A DNA stretch of 64,000 nt from Ardenticatenales bacterium (GTDB taxonomy: Bacteria > Chloroflexota > Anaerolineae > Promineifilales > Promineifilaceae): positions 1,028,819-1,092,818 of the forward strand of contig JACKBL010000002.1 of NCBI GenBank assembly GCA_020634515.1. The letters run 5' to 3'. Position 1 is the first letter of the stretch. Every line of letters starts with the position of its first letter. A program made the position numbers and the translations under genes. This document shows positions 1 through 8,560 of this stretch, one piece after another. Below the pieces are notes generated by a model that saw nothing but the letters and a program-made list of their open reading frames with translations, did not search any database and had not been told where the DNA came from.

Positions 1-121
1 AATCGTAGGCGGCGGTGGCGGCGGACGCCCGGACATGGCGCAGGCGGGCGGCAAGGATGCCGCCAAACTCCCCGCGGCGCTGGCCGCCGTGCCCGACCTC
101 GTCGCCCGCAGCCTCAAGTGA
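1..121 (+). CDS. alaS: Alanyl-tRNA synthetase, C-terminal end (partial)
   Basis: The window opens inside a reading frame (frame 2) that runs to the TGA at 119-121. The last 39 residues include a Gly-rich run followed by RPDMAQAGGKD. This is the hallmark end of the DHHA1 domain of alanyl-tRNA synthetase, which charges tRNA-Ala in the cytoplasm. The remainder of the gene lies upstream of the window. Identification rests only on this short but very characteristic C-terminus. Confidence 0.85.
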   Translation, partial: IVGGGGGGRPDMAQAGGKDAAKLPAALAAVPDLVARSLK

Positions 122-167
122 CGTGCGGCCTTCCATAGAACCGTTTGTTGTTTGACTGACCGCGACT

Positions 168-1682
168 ATGCAGGTCATTTACCTGGACGAAGAAGACGAC
201 CTGATCTCCGTGTGCGACCGCCTCGATTGGTGCGGCGCGGTGCGCGTTATTCTCGTGCTGCCGCCGGCGGGACGGTTGTTCACGGAGACGGTGGACCTGG
301 TGCGGCTGCGCCGCCATGCGGATGCCCGGCGCCTGGAAGTGGCCCTGGTCACGCCCGACGGCGGCATTCGTCAAGAAGCGCGGGCGCAGGGGATTCCGGG
401 ATTTGCCACTGTGCGCGCGGCGGAGCGGCGGCGGGCCTGGCGGCGCGTGCGGCGGCAGTTGCTCCCCGCGCCTGGCCTGCACGAGGATGATCGGCGGGAG
501 GTGTACCGTCGCCAGGCGCCGGTTCCTTTGTGGCGGCGCTGGTTGTGGCGATATGCCGGCATTCTCCTCTTCTTCACCGTCCTCACCGGCCTCGTCGTCG
601 GCATCCTTTACGCCCTCCCCGCTGCTACCCTCGTCCTCAAACCACGGCTCGAACCCATTCAGGTATCCCGGCAGATCGTCGCCGATCCCCAACTGGATAG
701 CGTCAACTTCAGCGGCGCGTCTGTTCCCGGACGGCGGCTGGTCGTCACCACCGTCTGGCGCGCCGACGTGGAGACGACGGGCGCTATCGAAGTGCCCGAT
801 GCGCCCGCGCGTGGGCGTGTCGTCTTCGCCAATCGACTGGCGGAACCCGTTACCGTACCTGCCGGCACGCGCGTCACGGCCACCGCCGGCCAGTTGCTCA
901 CCTTCCAGACCATCGCCCCCGTGGAAGTCCCCCCCGTCATTGGCGGTACGGCGGAAGCGGACGTGGTGGCCGTCATTCCCGGCCCGGATGGCAATGTAGC
1001 CGCCAACGCCGTGAATCGTATCGAAGGTCCGCTGGCGCTGCAATTGGAGGTGCGCAACCTGGACCCGCTCGACGGCGGGGCGATGCGCCTGGTGCGCGCG
1101 GTGACGGAGGCGGACCAGGCGCGCCTGCGGGCGCAGGTGCTGCAGCAGTTGCAGACGCTTGCGGAAGCGGAAATGACCGGGTTTCTGGCGGATAACGAAT
1201 TTCTGGCGCGCGATTCGTTGCGCATTGTGCGCGTGGATGAGGAGACGTTTTCGTATTTTGTGGGGGAGCAGGCGGATCGGCTGGCGCTGGAAATGCGGAC
1301 GGAGGTGCAGGCGACGGCGGTGGATGCGTCGCAGGCGGTGGGGCTGGTGTATGAGGCGTTAGCGGCTGCTGTGCGTCCGGGCTACGAGTTGGTTGCCGAG
1401 TCGCTCACGTTTCGCGGCGGCGATGTGTTTGGCGTGGATAATCAGGGGCGGGTGAGTTTTGCCATGATCGGGGAGGGGTATGCGGCGGCGCGGTTGAATT
1501 TGGAGGGACCGTTACAGGTAGCGGCAGGTCAGCCCACGGCGCTGGCCCTGGCTTATCTGGATCAGCAGCTTCCGCTGCGCGAGTACCCGACGGTGCGCAT
1601 TCGCCCGGACTGGTTAGGGCGGTTTCCCTATTTGCCGGTGCGTATTCGTGTGCGCGTAGATGCCGGCATCCCCACCAATTAA
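168..1682 (+). CDS. Membrane-anchored baseplate J/gp47-like domain protein
   Basis: 504 residues. Residues 1-120 form a soluble, Arg-rich N-terminal domain. Residues about 129-151 form one strong transmembrane helix, preceded by a basic WRRWLWR stretch, which suggests a cytoplasmic N-terminus and an exported C-terminus. The exported part carries VPAGTRVTA, then a Gly-Gly loop, then GPDGNVAANAVNRI. That order resembles the baseplate-J/gp47 fold of contractile phage-tail-like machines. No other tail gene is visible, so a contractile injection system is not supported here; it may be an envelope protein reusing this fold. It follows alaS by 46 bp on the same strand. The start is uncertain because no good Shine-Dalgarno is seen. 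Family call moderate, function unknown. Confidence 0.65.
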   Translation: MQVIYLDEEDDLISVCDRLDWCGAVRVILVLPPAGRLFTETVDLVRLRRHADARRLEVALVTPDGGIRQEARAQGIPGFATVRAAERRRAWRRVRRQLLPAPGLHEDDRREVYRRQAPVPLWRRWLWRYAGILLFFTVLTGLVVGILYALPAATLVLKPRLEPIQVSRQIVADPQLDSVNFSGASVPGRRLVVTTVWRADVETTGAIEVPDAPARGRVVFANRLAEPVTVPAGTRVTATAGQLLTFQTIAPVEVPPVIGGTAEADVVAVIPGPDGNVAANAVNRIEGPLALQLEVRNLDPLDGGAMRLVRAVTEADQARLRAQVLQQLQTLAEAEMTGFLADNEFLARDSLRIVRVDEETFSYFVGEQADRLALEMRTEVQATAVDASQAVGLVYEALAAAVRPGYELVAESLTFRGGDVFGVDNQGRVSFAMIGEGYAAARLNLEGPLQVAAGQPTALALAYLDQQLPLREYPTVRIRPDWLGRFPYLPVRIRVRVDAGIPTN

Positions 1683-1727
1683 GAGAAGGACGAATGACGA
1701 AGGCATCCCTCGTCAGTTGACAAGGGG

Positions 1728-2828
1728 CTAAATCATATTCCAGCCGCGCTCCATGTGCGCGAACCGCAGCTTGTTCAGCGCCTCGTGTTCTAGCTGCCGG
1801 ATCCGCTCCCGCGAGAGACCAAACATCTCCCCAATTTCGCGGAACGTGCGGAACTTTCCGTCATGCAGCCCGTAGCGCAGTTGCAAAATCTCCGCCTCGC
1901 GCGGCGGCAGTTCCTCCAACAGCTCGCCCAGCTCCGCGGATAGCATATTTTGCGCCGTAATAACGGCCGGATCGGGGCTATCCACGTCTTCCAGAAAGTC
2001 GCCAAACTCCGTGTCTTCTTCTGGACCAAAAGGCTGCTCCAGGGGAATCGGGCTTTGGCTTGCCTTCAGCAGCCAGTCAATCTGGCTCGGTGGTACTTCC
2101 AACACTTCCGCCAGTTCCTCCGAAGTTGGCTGCCGTTGTTCCGTCTGCTCCCACTCTCGCCGCAGTCGGTTAATTTTGATCAACATGCTGTGCCAATGGG
2201 CGGGGAGGCGAATGGTGCGGCTCTGGTTTGCCAGCGCCCGGGTGATCGCCTGCCGAATCCACCACGTCGCATAGGTACTAAAGCGGTTGCCCATGCTGTA
2301 ATCGTACTTGTCCGTGGCAATAATGAGGCCCACATTTCCTTCCTGAATCAGGTCCAGGAAGTTCAGGCCCCGGTTGCGGTATTTCTTGGCAATGCTGATG
2401 ACCAGGCGCATGTTGGAGCGCACAATGCGCTCGCGCGCGGCTTCGCCTGCTTCCACAAGCCGGGTCAGGCGCGCTTGCTCGTTGGCGGAAATGTCTTGCT
2501 GCTTTAGCTTTTTGGCGGCGGTGCGGCCTGTCTCAATGGTTTGGGCCAATTGCACTTCTTCGTTGGCGCTGAGCAGTGCCTGGTTGCGAATATCACCCAG
2601 GTAGAGGTCAATCACGTCGCTGCTCAGGTTTTCGCCAAAGCGCAGGTCTTGCGGTGTTGGGGGAGGGGAAGTGCCGGCATTTTCCCGCCCATGATCCGCA
2701 CGATTCGCAACGGAACGCGACCTGGGCCGCTTTTTGCGCCGATGATCCTCGCCGGTTGGCGGCATGGTTTGCCGCAATTCATCTTCTATGCGGTCAGGTG
2801 TGTTCCGGTTGGTGATTGCCGTATTCAT
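1728..2828 (-). CDS. Sigma-70 family RNA polymerase sigma factor (primary/group 2 type)
   Basis: About 366 residues that direct RNA polymerase to promoters. Region 1.2 is seen at IDLYLGDIRNQALLS. Region 2 is seen at LVISIAKKYRNRGLNFLDLI through YATWWIRQAI, the DNA-melting and -10-reading segment. Region 3 follows with LRREWEQTEQR. Region 4.2 ends the protein with the helix-turn-helix FREIGEMFGLSRERIRQLE. The acidic region 1.1 typical of long RpoD proteins is absent. I chose ATG 2828 because an AGGAAAA Shine-Dalgarno lies just upstream; the frame stays open to 2873. Strong -35/-10 consensus boxes seen elsewhere in the window fit a sigma of this type. Confidence 0.92.
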   Translation of the reverse strand: MNTAITNRNTPDRIEDELRQTMPPTGEDHRRKKRPRSRSVANRADHGRENAGTSPPPTPQDLRFGENLSSDVIDLYLGDIRNQALLSANEEVQLAQTIETGRTAAKKLKQQDISANEQARLTRLVEAGEAARERIVRSNMRLVISIAKKYRNRGLNFLDLIQEGNVGLIIATDKYDYSMGNRFSTYATWWIRQAITRALANQSRTIRLPAHWHSMLIKINRLRREWEQTEQRQPTSEELAEVLEVPPSQIDWLLKASQSPIPLEQPFGPEEDTEFGDFLEDVDSPDPAVITAQNMLSAELGELLEELPPREAEILQLRYGLHDGKFRTFREIGEMFGLSRERIRQLEHEALNKLRFAHMERGWNMI

Positions 2829-3055
2829 ATCGTTTTTCCTGTTACTGACAGCGGGCGGACCCCGCGTTGTCAAGAAATAGAGTCGTGTTCAAAACGTTCA
2901 AATTGTACTGAACAAGCCTTAGAATTGAATTAACACCGCCTTTGCGTTCACACAGCCCATGCGCTTCGTGAATGCCGGCAGCTTGCCCTGCCACGGCGCG
3001 CGTGACTTGCGGATTCCCTGCTGTCATGCGCTAGATGCGCCGGCGCGCACGGTTC

Positions 3056-3988
3056 TTACACGGCGGCCACCGCATGGGCATAGAGCGCATCCGCCAGGGC
3101 CTCAATCTCGCCGCCGCGTGCCAGTTTTGCGTGCCAGTCAGCCGGAATGCCGCCGACGCCATAGAATGCGCCGGCAAGCTGCCCGTAGACGGCGGCGGTT
3201 GTATCCGCATCCTGGCCCAAATTGGCGGCCAGCAGGCAACCCGCGCGAAAATCCTCACTATGATAAAACGCCCACAAAGCGGCCTCCAGACTCTTGACGA
3301 CGTAGCCGCTGCCCTCAATTTGCGGCGGTTGCCGCTCCTTGAAGGAGCCGGCGGCGATTTCCGCGATTTCCGGAACCAGCGGCTGCCGCAACCAGAGACC
3401 AGGCACGGGTGTGAAGTGGTCGCCAAGCAGGGTCGGTTTGTCCACGCCGGCCAGCGCGCCCAATAGCAGCGCGGCCATATAGCGGCAGGCGTCTACGGCG
3501 GTGGGGGCGGCGTGGGTGGTGCGCGAGCTGTCGGCGGCGCGAGCGATGGCCGTCTCCGGTTGGCGGGCGAAGAACAGCACCACGGGCGAAAGGCGCATCA
3601 GAGAGCCGTTGCCGGCACTATACCTGTCCGTTGCGCCGCTGTAAGGATTGCCCGTCTCCTGAAAGCGTTGTAGCGCCCGCGCCACTGTGCCCCCGATGTC
3701 AAAACAGACGCCATTACTGCTCCAGTACCCCTCCGTTTGCCAGCGCACATACCGCTGCATCTGGTCGGCGGGATCAAACGCGCCCGTTTCCACCAGGCTG
3801 GCCGCCAGGCACATGGCCATGGACGTATCATCCGTCCATTCGCCGGGGCGCAAACGGAACGGACCCCCGCCTGCCATGTCCTCAACCGGCGTGAACTGAC
3901 CCGGCTGCGTAAACTCCAGGGTTGTTCCCACCGCATCTCCGGCGGCCAGCCCACACAGGCTACCACGATATCGTTCTCGAAGGTTCAT
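3056..3988 (-). CDS. ADP-ribosylglycohydrolase family protein (DraG-like)
   Basis: About 310 residues. Family members hydrolyse ADP-ribose from proteins or related substrates using a binuclear Mg2+ or Mn2+ centre. The expected motifs are all present in order: GLAAGDAVG near the N-terminus, WTDDTSMA (metal ligands), GNGSLMRLSP in the middle, and GQDADTTAA near the C-terminus (second metal site). ATG 3988 is chosen because CAGGAG lies six bases upstream, whereas the frame-extending start at 4066 has no such site. It lies 75 bp downstream of the carotenoid operon on the same strand and may be read through from it. The target is unknown; an RHS tip with ART-like features occurs elsewhere in the window, but no link is shown. 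Confidence 0.9.
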   Translation of the reverse strand: MNLRERYRGSLCGLAAGDAVGTTLEFTQPGQFTPVEDMAGGGPFRLRPGEWTDDTSMAMCLAASLVETGAFDPADQMQRYVRWQTEGYWSSNGVCFDIGGTVARALQRFQETGNPYSGATDRYSAGNGSLMRLSPVVLFFARQPETAIARAADSSRTTHAAPTAVDACRYMAALLLGALAGVDKPTLLGDHFTPVPGLWLRQPLVPEIAEIAAGSFKERQPPQIEGSGYVVKSLEAALWAFYHSEDFRAGCLLAANLGQDADTTAAVYGQLAGAFYGVGGIPADWHAKLARGGEIEALADALYAHAVAAV

Positions 3989-4062
3989 TTTATGCTCCTG
4001 AGCAGGGTCGAACGAACGCGGCACAATGCGGACACCGCGGACACCATTGGCGTAATCCGTGA

Positions 4063-4494
4063 TCATGTTTTCTCGCCCCGTGGTACGCTTCGCGCGTGCA
4101 GCAGGTCAAAAAAGAAAAGGAACGCGCCCTGGATGAAGATGCCCCAGCCATGTCCGTGCCATTTTTCTTGCTCGTGGCGCGCCAGACGCAGCCCGCCCAG
4201 CATGTACAGCACGTCCAATCCGGCATTGACGAGGAGGAGACGGCGCAGTGAGGCGGCTTCTTGCGCCAGGGCAGCGGGGGTGTTGGCTTGGGGGTCGCCC
4301 GCTTTTTGTGTGTTGGCGCGCTGTCCGATGAGGGCGATGCCGGCATCTACCACCCCCCAACACACCGCCTGACTGCCCACGCCGTGCCAGAAGGGCCGCC
4401 GCGTCAGCCACAACGCCGCGCCGCCAACTGCGCTAAAACCACTCCACGCCAGCAGCCGCCGCGCCAGTTGCCTCTGGAAAATTCTCAGTTCCAT
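4063..4494 (-). CDS. Small integral membrane protein at the end of the carotenoid operon
   Basis: 143 residues. The start ATG 4494 overlaps the stop of the upstream CrtI-like gene by 10 bp, so it is probably translationally coupled. An N-terminal basic stretch (FQRQLARRLLAW) precedes about four hydrophobic helices. Conserved-looking pieces are WGVVDAGIALIG, LLLVNAGLDVLYMLGGL and GWGIFIQGAFLFFFDLLHA; the repeated D-x-x-hydrophobic pattern suggests an internally duplicated helix pair. I do not recognise a catalytic motif. Its position as the last operon gene suggests a role in carotenoid modification or membrane placement (inference only). A longer in-frame opening to 4830 is a shadow of the CrtI-like gene. 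Confidence 0.7.
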   Translation of the reverse strand: MELRIFQRQLARRLLAWSGFSAVGGAALWLTRRPFWHGVGSQAVCWGVVDAGIALIGQRANTQKAGDPQANTPAALAQEAASLRRLLLVNAGLDVLYMLGGLRLARHEQEKWHGHGWGIFIQGAFLFFFDLLHARSVPRGEKT

Positions 4495-6002
4495 GCGCCG
4501 TCTCCCGCCATTGGCAATGCCTGCCGCGCCAATTTTGCCGCCAGTTTGCCGGACAGCATGACCATTGGCACGCCGCCGCCGGGGTGTGTCGTGCCACCGA
4601 CGAAGAAAAGGCCCGGCACTTCCTTGCTGCGATTGTGTGGGCGGTGGAAAGGAGCCAACACGCTGTTCATGCCCGTGCCGTACAGCGCCCCGCGATAGGC
4701 CGCCGTCATCTTGCCCAGGTCCACCGGCGTCAGCAGGCGTTCGGCGCGAATCCGGTCCCGCACGTCCACCCCATGCGCCGCCAGCCGCGCCAGCACCCGA
4801 TCCCGGTAGGACGCGGCCTCCCGACGCCAATCAAATTGCGGCCCGGTAGCCGGCGCGTTGACCAGCACAAACCAGTTTTCGTGCCCGGCGGGCGCGTGCG
4901 CGGGGTCCGTTTTGCCGGTGATGGCGACGTAGATGGTTGGGTCCGTCGGCGGCGTGCCGCGCGTGAAGATGTCGTCAAACTCGCGGCGGTAGTCGCTGCT
5001 GAAGAAGATGTTGTGGTGCGCCAGTTGGGGGTGTTGCCCGGCCACGCCGAGCAGCATGACGAACCCGGAGCAGGAGGGTTCGATTCTTTCTAGTTGCGCG
5101 CGCCGTCGGGATACAGTGGCGGATGCCGGCAGCAGTCGCTGGTAGACGGTCGTGACATCCACGTTAGCGATGATGGCGGCGGCGGGTCGTTCGCGCCCGT
5201 CTGTCAGGCGCGCGCCTGCTGCCCGGCCATTGCGGACAACGATTTCGCGCACGTCGCACCCTGTTTCAATCGTCACGCCCAGTTCCCGCGCCAGCCGCGC
5301 CAGCGCCTCGGCGATGGTGTAGATGCCTCCCTGCGGATACCAGACGCCGCCGGCCAATTCGACGTGGGCGATGACGTTGAGGGTGCTGGAGGCGTGAAAC
5401 GGGCTGGCCCCGACGTAGGTGGCAAAGCGGCCCAGCAGTTGGCGCAGGTGCGGTGAGCGTACGTGCCGCTCAATCCGCGCCTGCATGGTGCGCCACGCAT
5501 CCACTTGCAGGCCATCGCGCGGGGAAACCTGGGTCAAGGTGCGCCAGGTGGGCGGCTCTCCATAAATGAAGAGTGGTCCGGTGAGGCGGTGGAGCCGCGC
5601 TGCGTAAGCGAGGAAGGCCAGGTAGCCTTCGCCATCGCGGGGGTCGAGGGCTTCGATTTGCGGGAGCAGGCGGGAGAGGTCGCGGGTGGCATCGAGGACG
5701 ATGCCGTCCGGGTAGAAGTAGCGGGTGAGGGGTTCGACGGGCAGCAGGGTGAGGTAGTCTTCCAGGCGTCGCCCGGTGGTGGTGAAAAGCTCGGCGATCA
5801 CGTGACGCATGGTGATGACGGAGGGGCCGGTGTCCCAGCGGTAGCCGTGGTCTTGCCACTGGCTCATTTTGCCGCCGACGGTGCTGTTTTTTTCGAGGAT
5901 GGTGACGGGAATGCCGGCATTCGCCAGCCACACCGCCGCCGTCAATCCGCCAATTCCCGCGCCAATCACAATCACCGGAGCTTTGTCGCGTGGACTACCC
6001 AT
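4485..6002 (-). CDS. Phytoene desaturase family FAD-dependent oxidoreductase (CrtI/CrtD-like)
   Basis: 505 residues. The N-terminal dinucleotide-binding fold VIVIGAGIGGLTAAVWLANA (residues about 10-29) is followed by LEKNSTVGGKMSQW and DTGPSVITM, typical of CrtI enzymes. The C-terminal FAD loop is GLFFVGGTTHPGGGVPMVM. Since a canonical CrtI heads the operon, this paralogue is more likely a later-step desaturase or ketolase acting on the acyclic end (CrtD-like); this is inference from context. It overlaps the GT2 gene upstream by 8 bp and the small membrane protein downstream by 10 bp. Full length, no broken motif. Confidence 0.88.
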   Translation of the reverse strand: MGSPRDKAPVIVIGAGIGGLTAAVWLANAGIPVTILEKNSTVGGKMSQWQDHGYRWDTGPSVITMRHVIAELFTTTGRRLEDYLTLLPVEPLTRYFYPDGIVLDATRDLSRLLPQIEALDPRDGEGYLAFLAYAARLHRLTGPLFIYGEPPTWRTLTQVSPRDGLQVDAWRTMQARIERHVRSPHLRQLLGRFATYVGASPFHASSTLNVIAHVELAGGVWYPQGGIYTIAEALARLARELGVTIETGCDVREIVVRNGRAAGARLTDGRERPAAAIIANVDVTTVYQRLLPASATVSRRRAQLERIEPSCSGFVMLLGVAGQHPQLAHHNIFFSSDYRREFDDIFTRGTPPTDPTIYVAITGKTDPAHAPAGHENWFVLVNAPATGPQFDWRREAASYRDRVLARLAAHGVDVRDRIRAERLLTPVDLGKMTAAYRGALYGTGMNSVLAPFHRPHNRSKEVPGLFFVGGTTHPGGGVPMVMLSGKLAAKLARQALPMAGDGAWN

Positions 6003-7122
6003 CGGTCACCACCCTCCCTTTCCATCGCGGCCCGCCCTGATGCCGCCACCAGAGCGCCTGGCCCGCAACCACCGTCATCAACAACACCGACAGCGGCATC
6101 AGCAGCGCGTCCCGCGGACGCTGCCCTGTCAGCCAGGCCGTCAACGCTCGCGTCAGCAGCCCCAAACCCACCAACAGCGCCGGCCATGCCGGCCAGCCGG
6201 GGAAGTTCATGCGCCATCCCAACAAGAGCCAGACCCAGGGTAGCAGGAAAACGGCCCAGTGAAAAATCGTCGCCAGCAGCAGCAATAGCACGCTGTTCCC
6301 GTAGCCCGCCAGGATATTCTTGCCAAACCCGCGCCGCGCGTCCGCCCAACCGGCATACATGCGGCAGCGCACCAGCCCGGCCCCATCCGCCAGCCGTAGC
6401 CTGCCACCCACGCCTTTTACCCGTCGCGCGAGGGTCACGTCCTCCAGCACACTGCCGCGCACGGCCTCATGACCGCCAATTTTCGCATAGGCAGCGTGGC
6501 GGAAGGCGAGGCACTGCCCGTTGGCGGCGGCGAAAATCGGCCACGGCGTATGATGCGTCAGCGGCAGCGGCAAATAGGCCAGCACCGCCAGGGCCATCAG
6601 GGGAACGACCAATCGCTCGCCCCACGTTTCCGTCTGCTGCGTGGGCCACACGCTGAGCAGGTCGGCCTGTGTGGCGACCATCTCGGCGACGACGGCGGCC
6701 ACGCCGTCCGGTTCCCAGCGTACGTCTGCGTCCGTGAAGATGAGGATTTCGCCATCTGCCGCCTGCGCGAGTTGGTGACATGCCCAATTTTTGCCCAGCC
6801 ACTGTGCCGGCAGCGGCCGCCCTCGCAGCACTTGAAAACGAGCATCGCCCGCCGCCGCCGCTGCCGCCGCCGTCGCTGTGCCGTCGTCCGACTGGTCGTC
6901 CAACAGCAGCAGCTCCATGTTCGCGTACGTTTGTTGCCGCAGGGCGCGCACTGTTTCCCCAATGTGGGCCGCTTCGTTCCGCGCGGGAATGAGGACGGAG
7001 ACGCGCGGCTGGCGGGAAGCCGCTGCCGTCGTCCCCAACCGTCGCCAGAAAAAGGCGTTGAGGAGCGCAGTCAACGTCATCACTAACAGCGGCGCGAGAA
7101 CGAGAACGGATACGATCCTCAT
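5995..7122 (-). CDS. Family 2 glycosyltransferase, probable carotenoid glycosyltransferase (CruC-like role)
   Basis: About 375 residues. An N-terminal membrane helix (IVSVLVLAPLLVMTLTALL) precedes a GT2 catalytic domain: VSVLIPARNEAAHIGETVRA, LLLLDDQSDDGT, and the DxD-type EILIFTDADV. A GHEAVRGSVLEDVTLARRVK acceptor segment and four C-terminal membrane helices follow, so it acts at the inner face of the membrane. The start ATG 7122 overlaps the plsY-like stop (ATGA). Between CruF, which makes a tertiary hydroxyl, and a desaturase, the simplest role is adding a sugar to the hydroxylated carotenoid, as CruC does in green bacteria. The role is inferred from context. Confidence 0.82.
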   Translation of the reverse strand: MRIVSVLVLAPLLVMTLTALLNAFFWRRLGTTAAASRQPRVSVLIPARNEAAHIGETVRALRQQTYANMELLLLDDQSDDGTATAAAAAAAGDARFQVLRGRPLPAQWLGKNWACHQLAQAADGEILIFTDADVRWEPDGVAAVVAEMVATQADLLSVWPTQQTETWGERLVVPLMALAVLAYLPLPLTHHTPWPIFAAANGQCLAFRHAAYAKIGGHEAVRGSVLEDVTLARRVKGVGGRLRLADGAGLVRCRMYAGWADARRGFGKNILAGYGNSVLLLLLATIFHWAVFLLPWVWLLLGWRMNFPGWPAWPALLVGLGLLTRALTAWLTGQRPRDALLMPLSVLLMTVVAGQALWWRHQGGPRWKGRVVTDG

Positions 7123-7757
7123 GTGCCGATTCTCCAGGTCCGCGCCTTCAGCCACGGGCGTGGCGTAGGGCGATGGCGCAGGTCGGCCCGCTGTTTCCAG
7201 GCCAAAGTAAGCCCGCTGAGGAGGCCAATCAGGCCGATTTCCACCGGCGCGGGCCGCCAGCCGAGCAGGTTCCAGGCGGGAGGGGAAAGCAGCAAGTAGG
7301 CCAGCAAACTACCGTAGGCCAGCATCACGGCCCAACCATCCACGGCAATGATGGCGTACCAGATGCCGAGGAGCAGACCCAGTCCGGTGGGGCCTTCCCA
7401 AACGGTCAGCCCGGTCCAGACGCCCAGGGTGGTGGCGACGGCTTTGCCGCCGTGCCCACCGAGGAATGGTGAGAAAGCGTGGCCGAGAATAGGGGCGATA
7501 GCGATCAGGATCAGCGGCCAGCCACGCCAACCCAGGCCGAAATGCACAATGCTTACGGGGACGACACCCTTGCTGTAGTCCAGCACGGCGGCGAGTGCGA
7601 ACCATCCGTGCCCACCGGCGCGCAACACATTCGTGGCCCCGGGATTGCCGTCCCCCACGTGGCGGATGTTGGCGCCCAGGGCCAGCCGCCCGATCCAGAC
7701 GGAGAAGGGGAGCGCGCCGCAGAGGAAGCTGAGAACAAAGGCCAAGAGCGTGGTCAT
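7119..7757 (-). CDS. PlsY-like acyltransferase (acyl-phosphate:glycerol-3-phosphate family) within the carotenoid operon
   Basis: 212 residues with about five membrane helices. It shows the PlsY signatures GDGNPGATNVLRAGG (residues about 36-50) and GHAFSPFLGGHGGKAVATTLG. PlsY normally transfers an acyl group from acyl-phosphate to glycerol-3-phosphate to start phospholipid synthesis. Its start shares ATGA with the cruF stop, and its own stop shares ATGA with the GT2 start, so it is locked into the carotenoid operon. Two readings are possible: a housekeeping PlsY caught in the operon, or a paralogue that esterifies the carotenoid glycoside, replacing the unrelated CruD. Family call firm; specialised role speculative. 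Confidence 0.88.
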   Translation of the reverse strand: MTTLLAFVLSFLCGALPFSVWIGRLALGANIRHVGDGNPGATNVLRAGGHGWFALAAVLDYSKGVVPVSIVHFGLGWRGWPLILIAIAPILGHAFSPFLGGHGGKAVATTLGVWTGLTVWEGPTGLGLLLGIWYAIIAVDGWAVMLAYGSLLAYLLLSPPAWNLLGWRPAPVEIGLIGLLSGLTLAWKQRADLRHRPTPRPWLKARTWRIGT

Positions 7758-8560
7758 CGCGCGACCTCCACGGCGGGTGTTGTGAGGGGGGAGGTGTCTT
7801 TCCGCGTGGCGTAGGCCCAGGCCAACATGCCGCCCATGACCAGGCCGCCGACGAGTCCGGGGCCAATCAGCCCCCAAAAGAGGATCAGGCCGATGGTTTC
7901 CAGCGCCCAGGTGATGGTGTAAATGAGCAGGAGAGGACGCACAGGCAAGGCGTGGGGGCGCAGGATGAGGGTAAGCAGGCTGGCGACGATGAACCAGCCG
8001 AGGTAGTTTAGCCAGGGAATGCCGAAGTAGCCGCCCGGTTCCTGCCATACCCAGAAGCCCCAATGCACCATTTGGGGGTCCAGGAAGAAGTCCCACGCGG
8101 TGAAGGCCAGACCGCTGGCAAGGGCGAAGCGGAGACCGCCTGATCCGCGCGCGATCCGGCTGCCGACGGCCCACGCGGGGGGCAGCATCATCATCCAGGC
8201 CAGGGGGATAATGAGGGGGACGTGCCGGATTTGTGGCTGGAGGGTGGGGGTGTAGGCGTAGCGTCCGAATGGGAGGCCGGTGGTGGAGCCAATGGCTTCG
8301 ACGCCCCAGGCGAGGAGGAAGACGGCGGCGGTGGTGGTTAGCGTGCGCCGCGGCGGCCATTGTTGGCTAAGGATAGCCAGGACGGTGAGAAGCTGGAGCA
8401 GGACGCCGGCACTGATAACCCAGGGACGGGCCGGTGCGCCGAAGATGGCGTCGAGGATGGGGGTGAGTATCATGACGACCAGCCAGGCACCGAGAAACCA
8501 GGCGTAACCGGGCAGGGTTTTCCCCCAGTTGCGTGGAGGTGGAAATGCCGGCATTTTCAT
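7754..8560 (-). CDS. cruF: Carotenoid 1',2'-hydratase family protein (CruF)
   Basis: 268 residues, about seven to eight membrane helices. The segments GVEAIGSTTGLPFGRYAYT and WDFFLDPQMVHWGFWVW are the family hallmarks of CruF. CruF adds water across the C-1',2' double bond of the acyclic end of gamma-carotene or lycopene, giving the hydroxyl that is later glycosylated. Translation starts in an ATGA overlap with the lycopene cyclase stop, and its own stop overlaps the plsY-like start the same way. A TGCCGGCA palindrome sits at codons 3-5. Its presence suggests a monocyclic, hydroxylated, probably glycosylated product. Confidence 0.9.
   Translation of the reverse strand: MKMPAFPPPRNWGKTLPGYAWFLGAWLVVMILTPILDAIFGAPARPWVISAGVLLQLLTVLAILSQQWPPRRTLTTTAAVFLLAWGVEAIGSTTGLPFGRYAYTPTLQPQIRHVPLIIPLAWMMMLPPAWAVGSRIARGSGGLRFALASGLAFTAWDFFLDPQMVHWGFWVWQEPGGYFGIPWLNYLGWFIVASLLTLILRPHALPVRPLLLIYTITWALETIGLILFWGLIGPGLVGGLVMGGMLAWAYATRKDTSPLTTPAVEVAR

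Noticed and set aside
1695..1715. Short hairpin TGACGA/TCGTCA between the convergent baseplate-J-like and sigma genes as a terminator
   Set aside because: The stem is short and no T-run follows on either strand, so it is not supportable as an intrinsic terminator.
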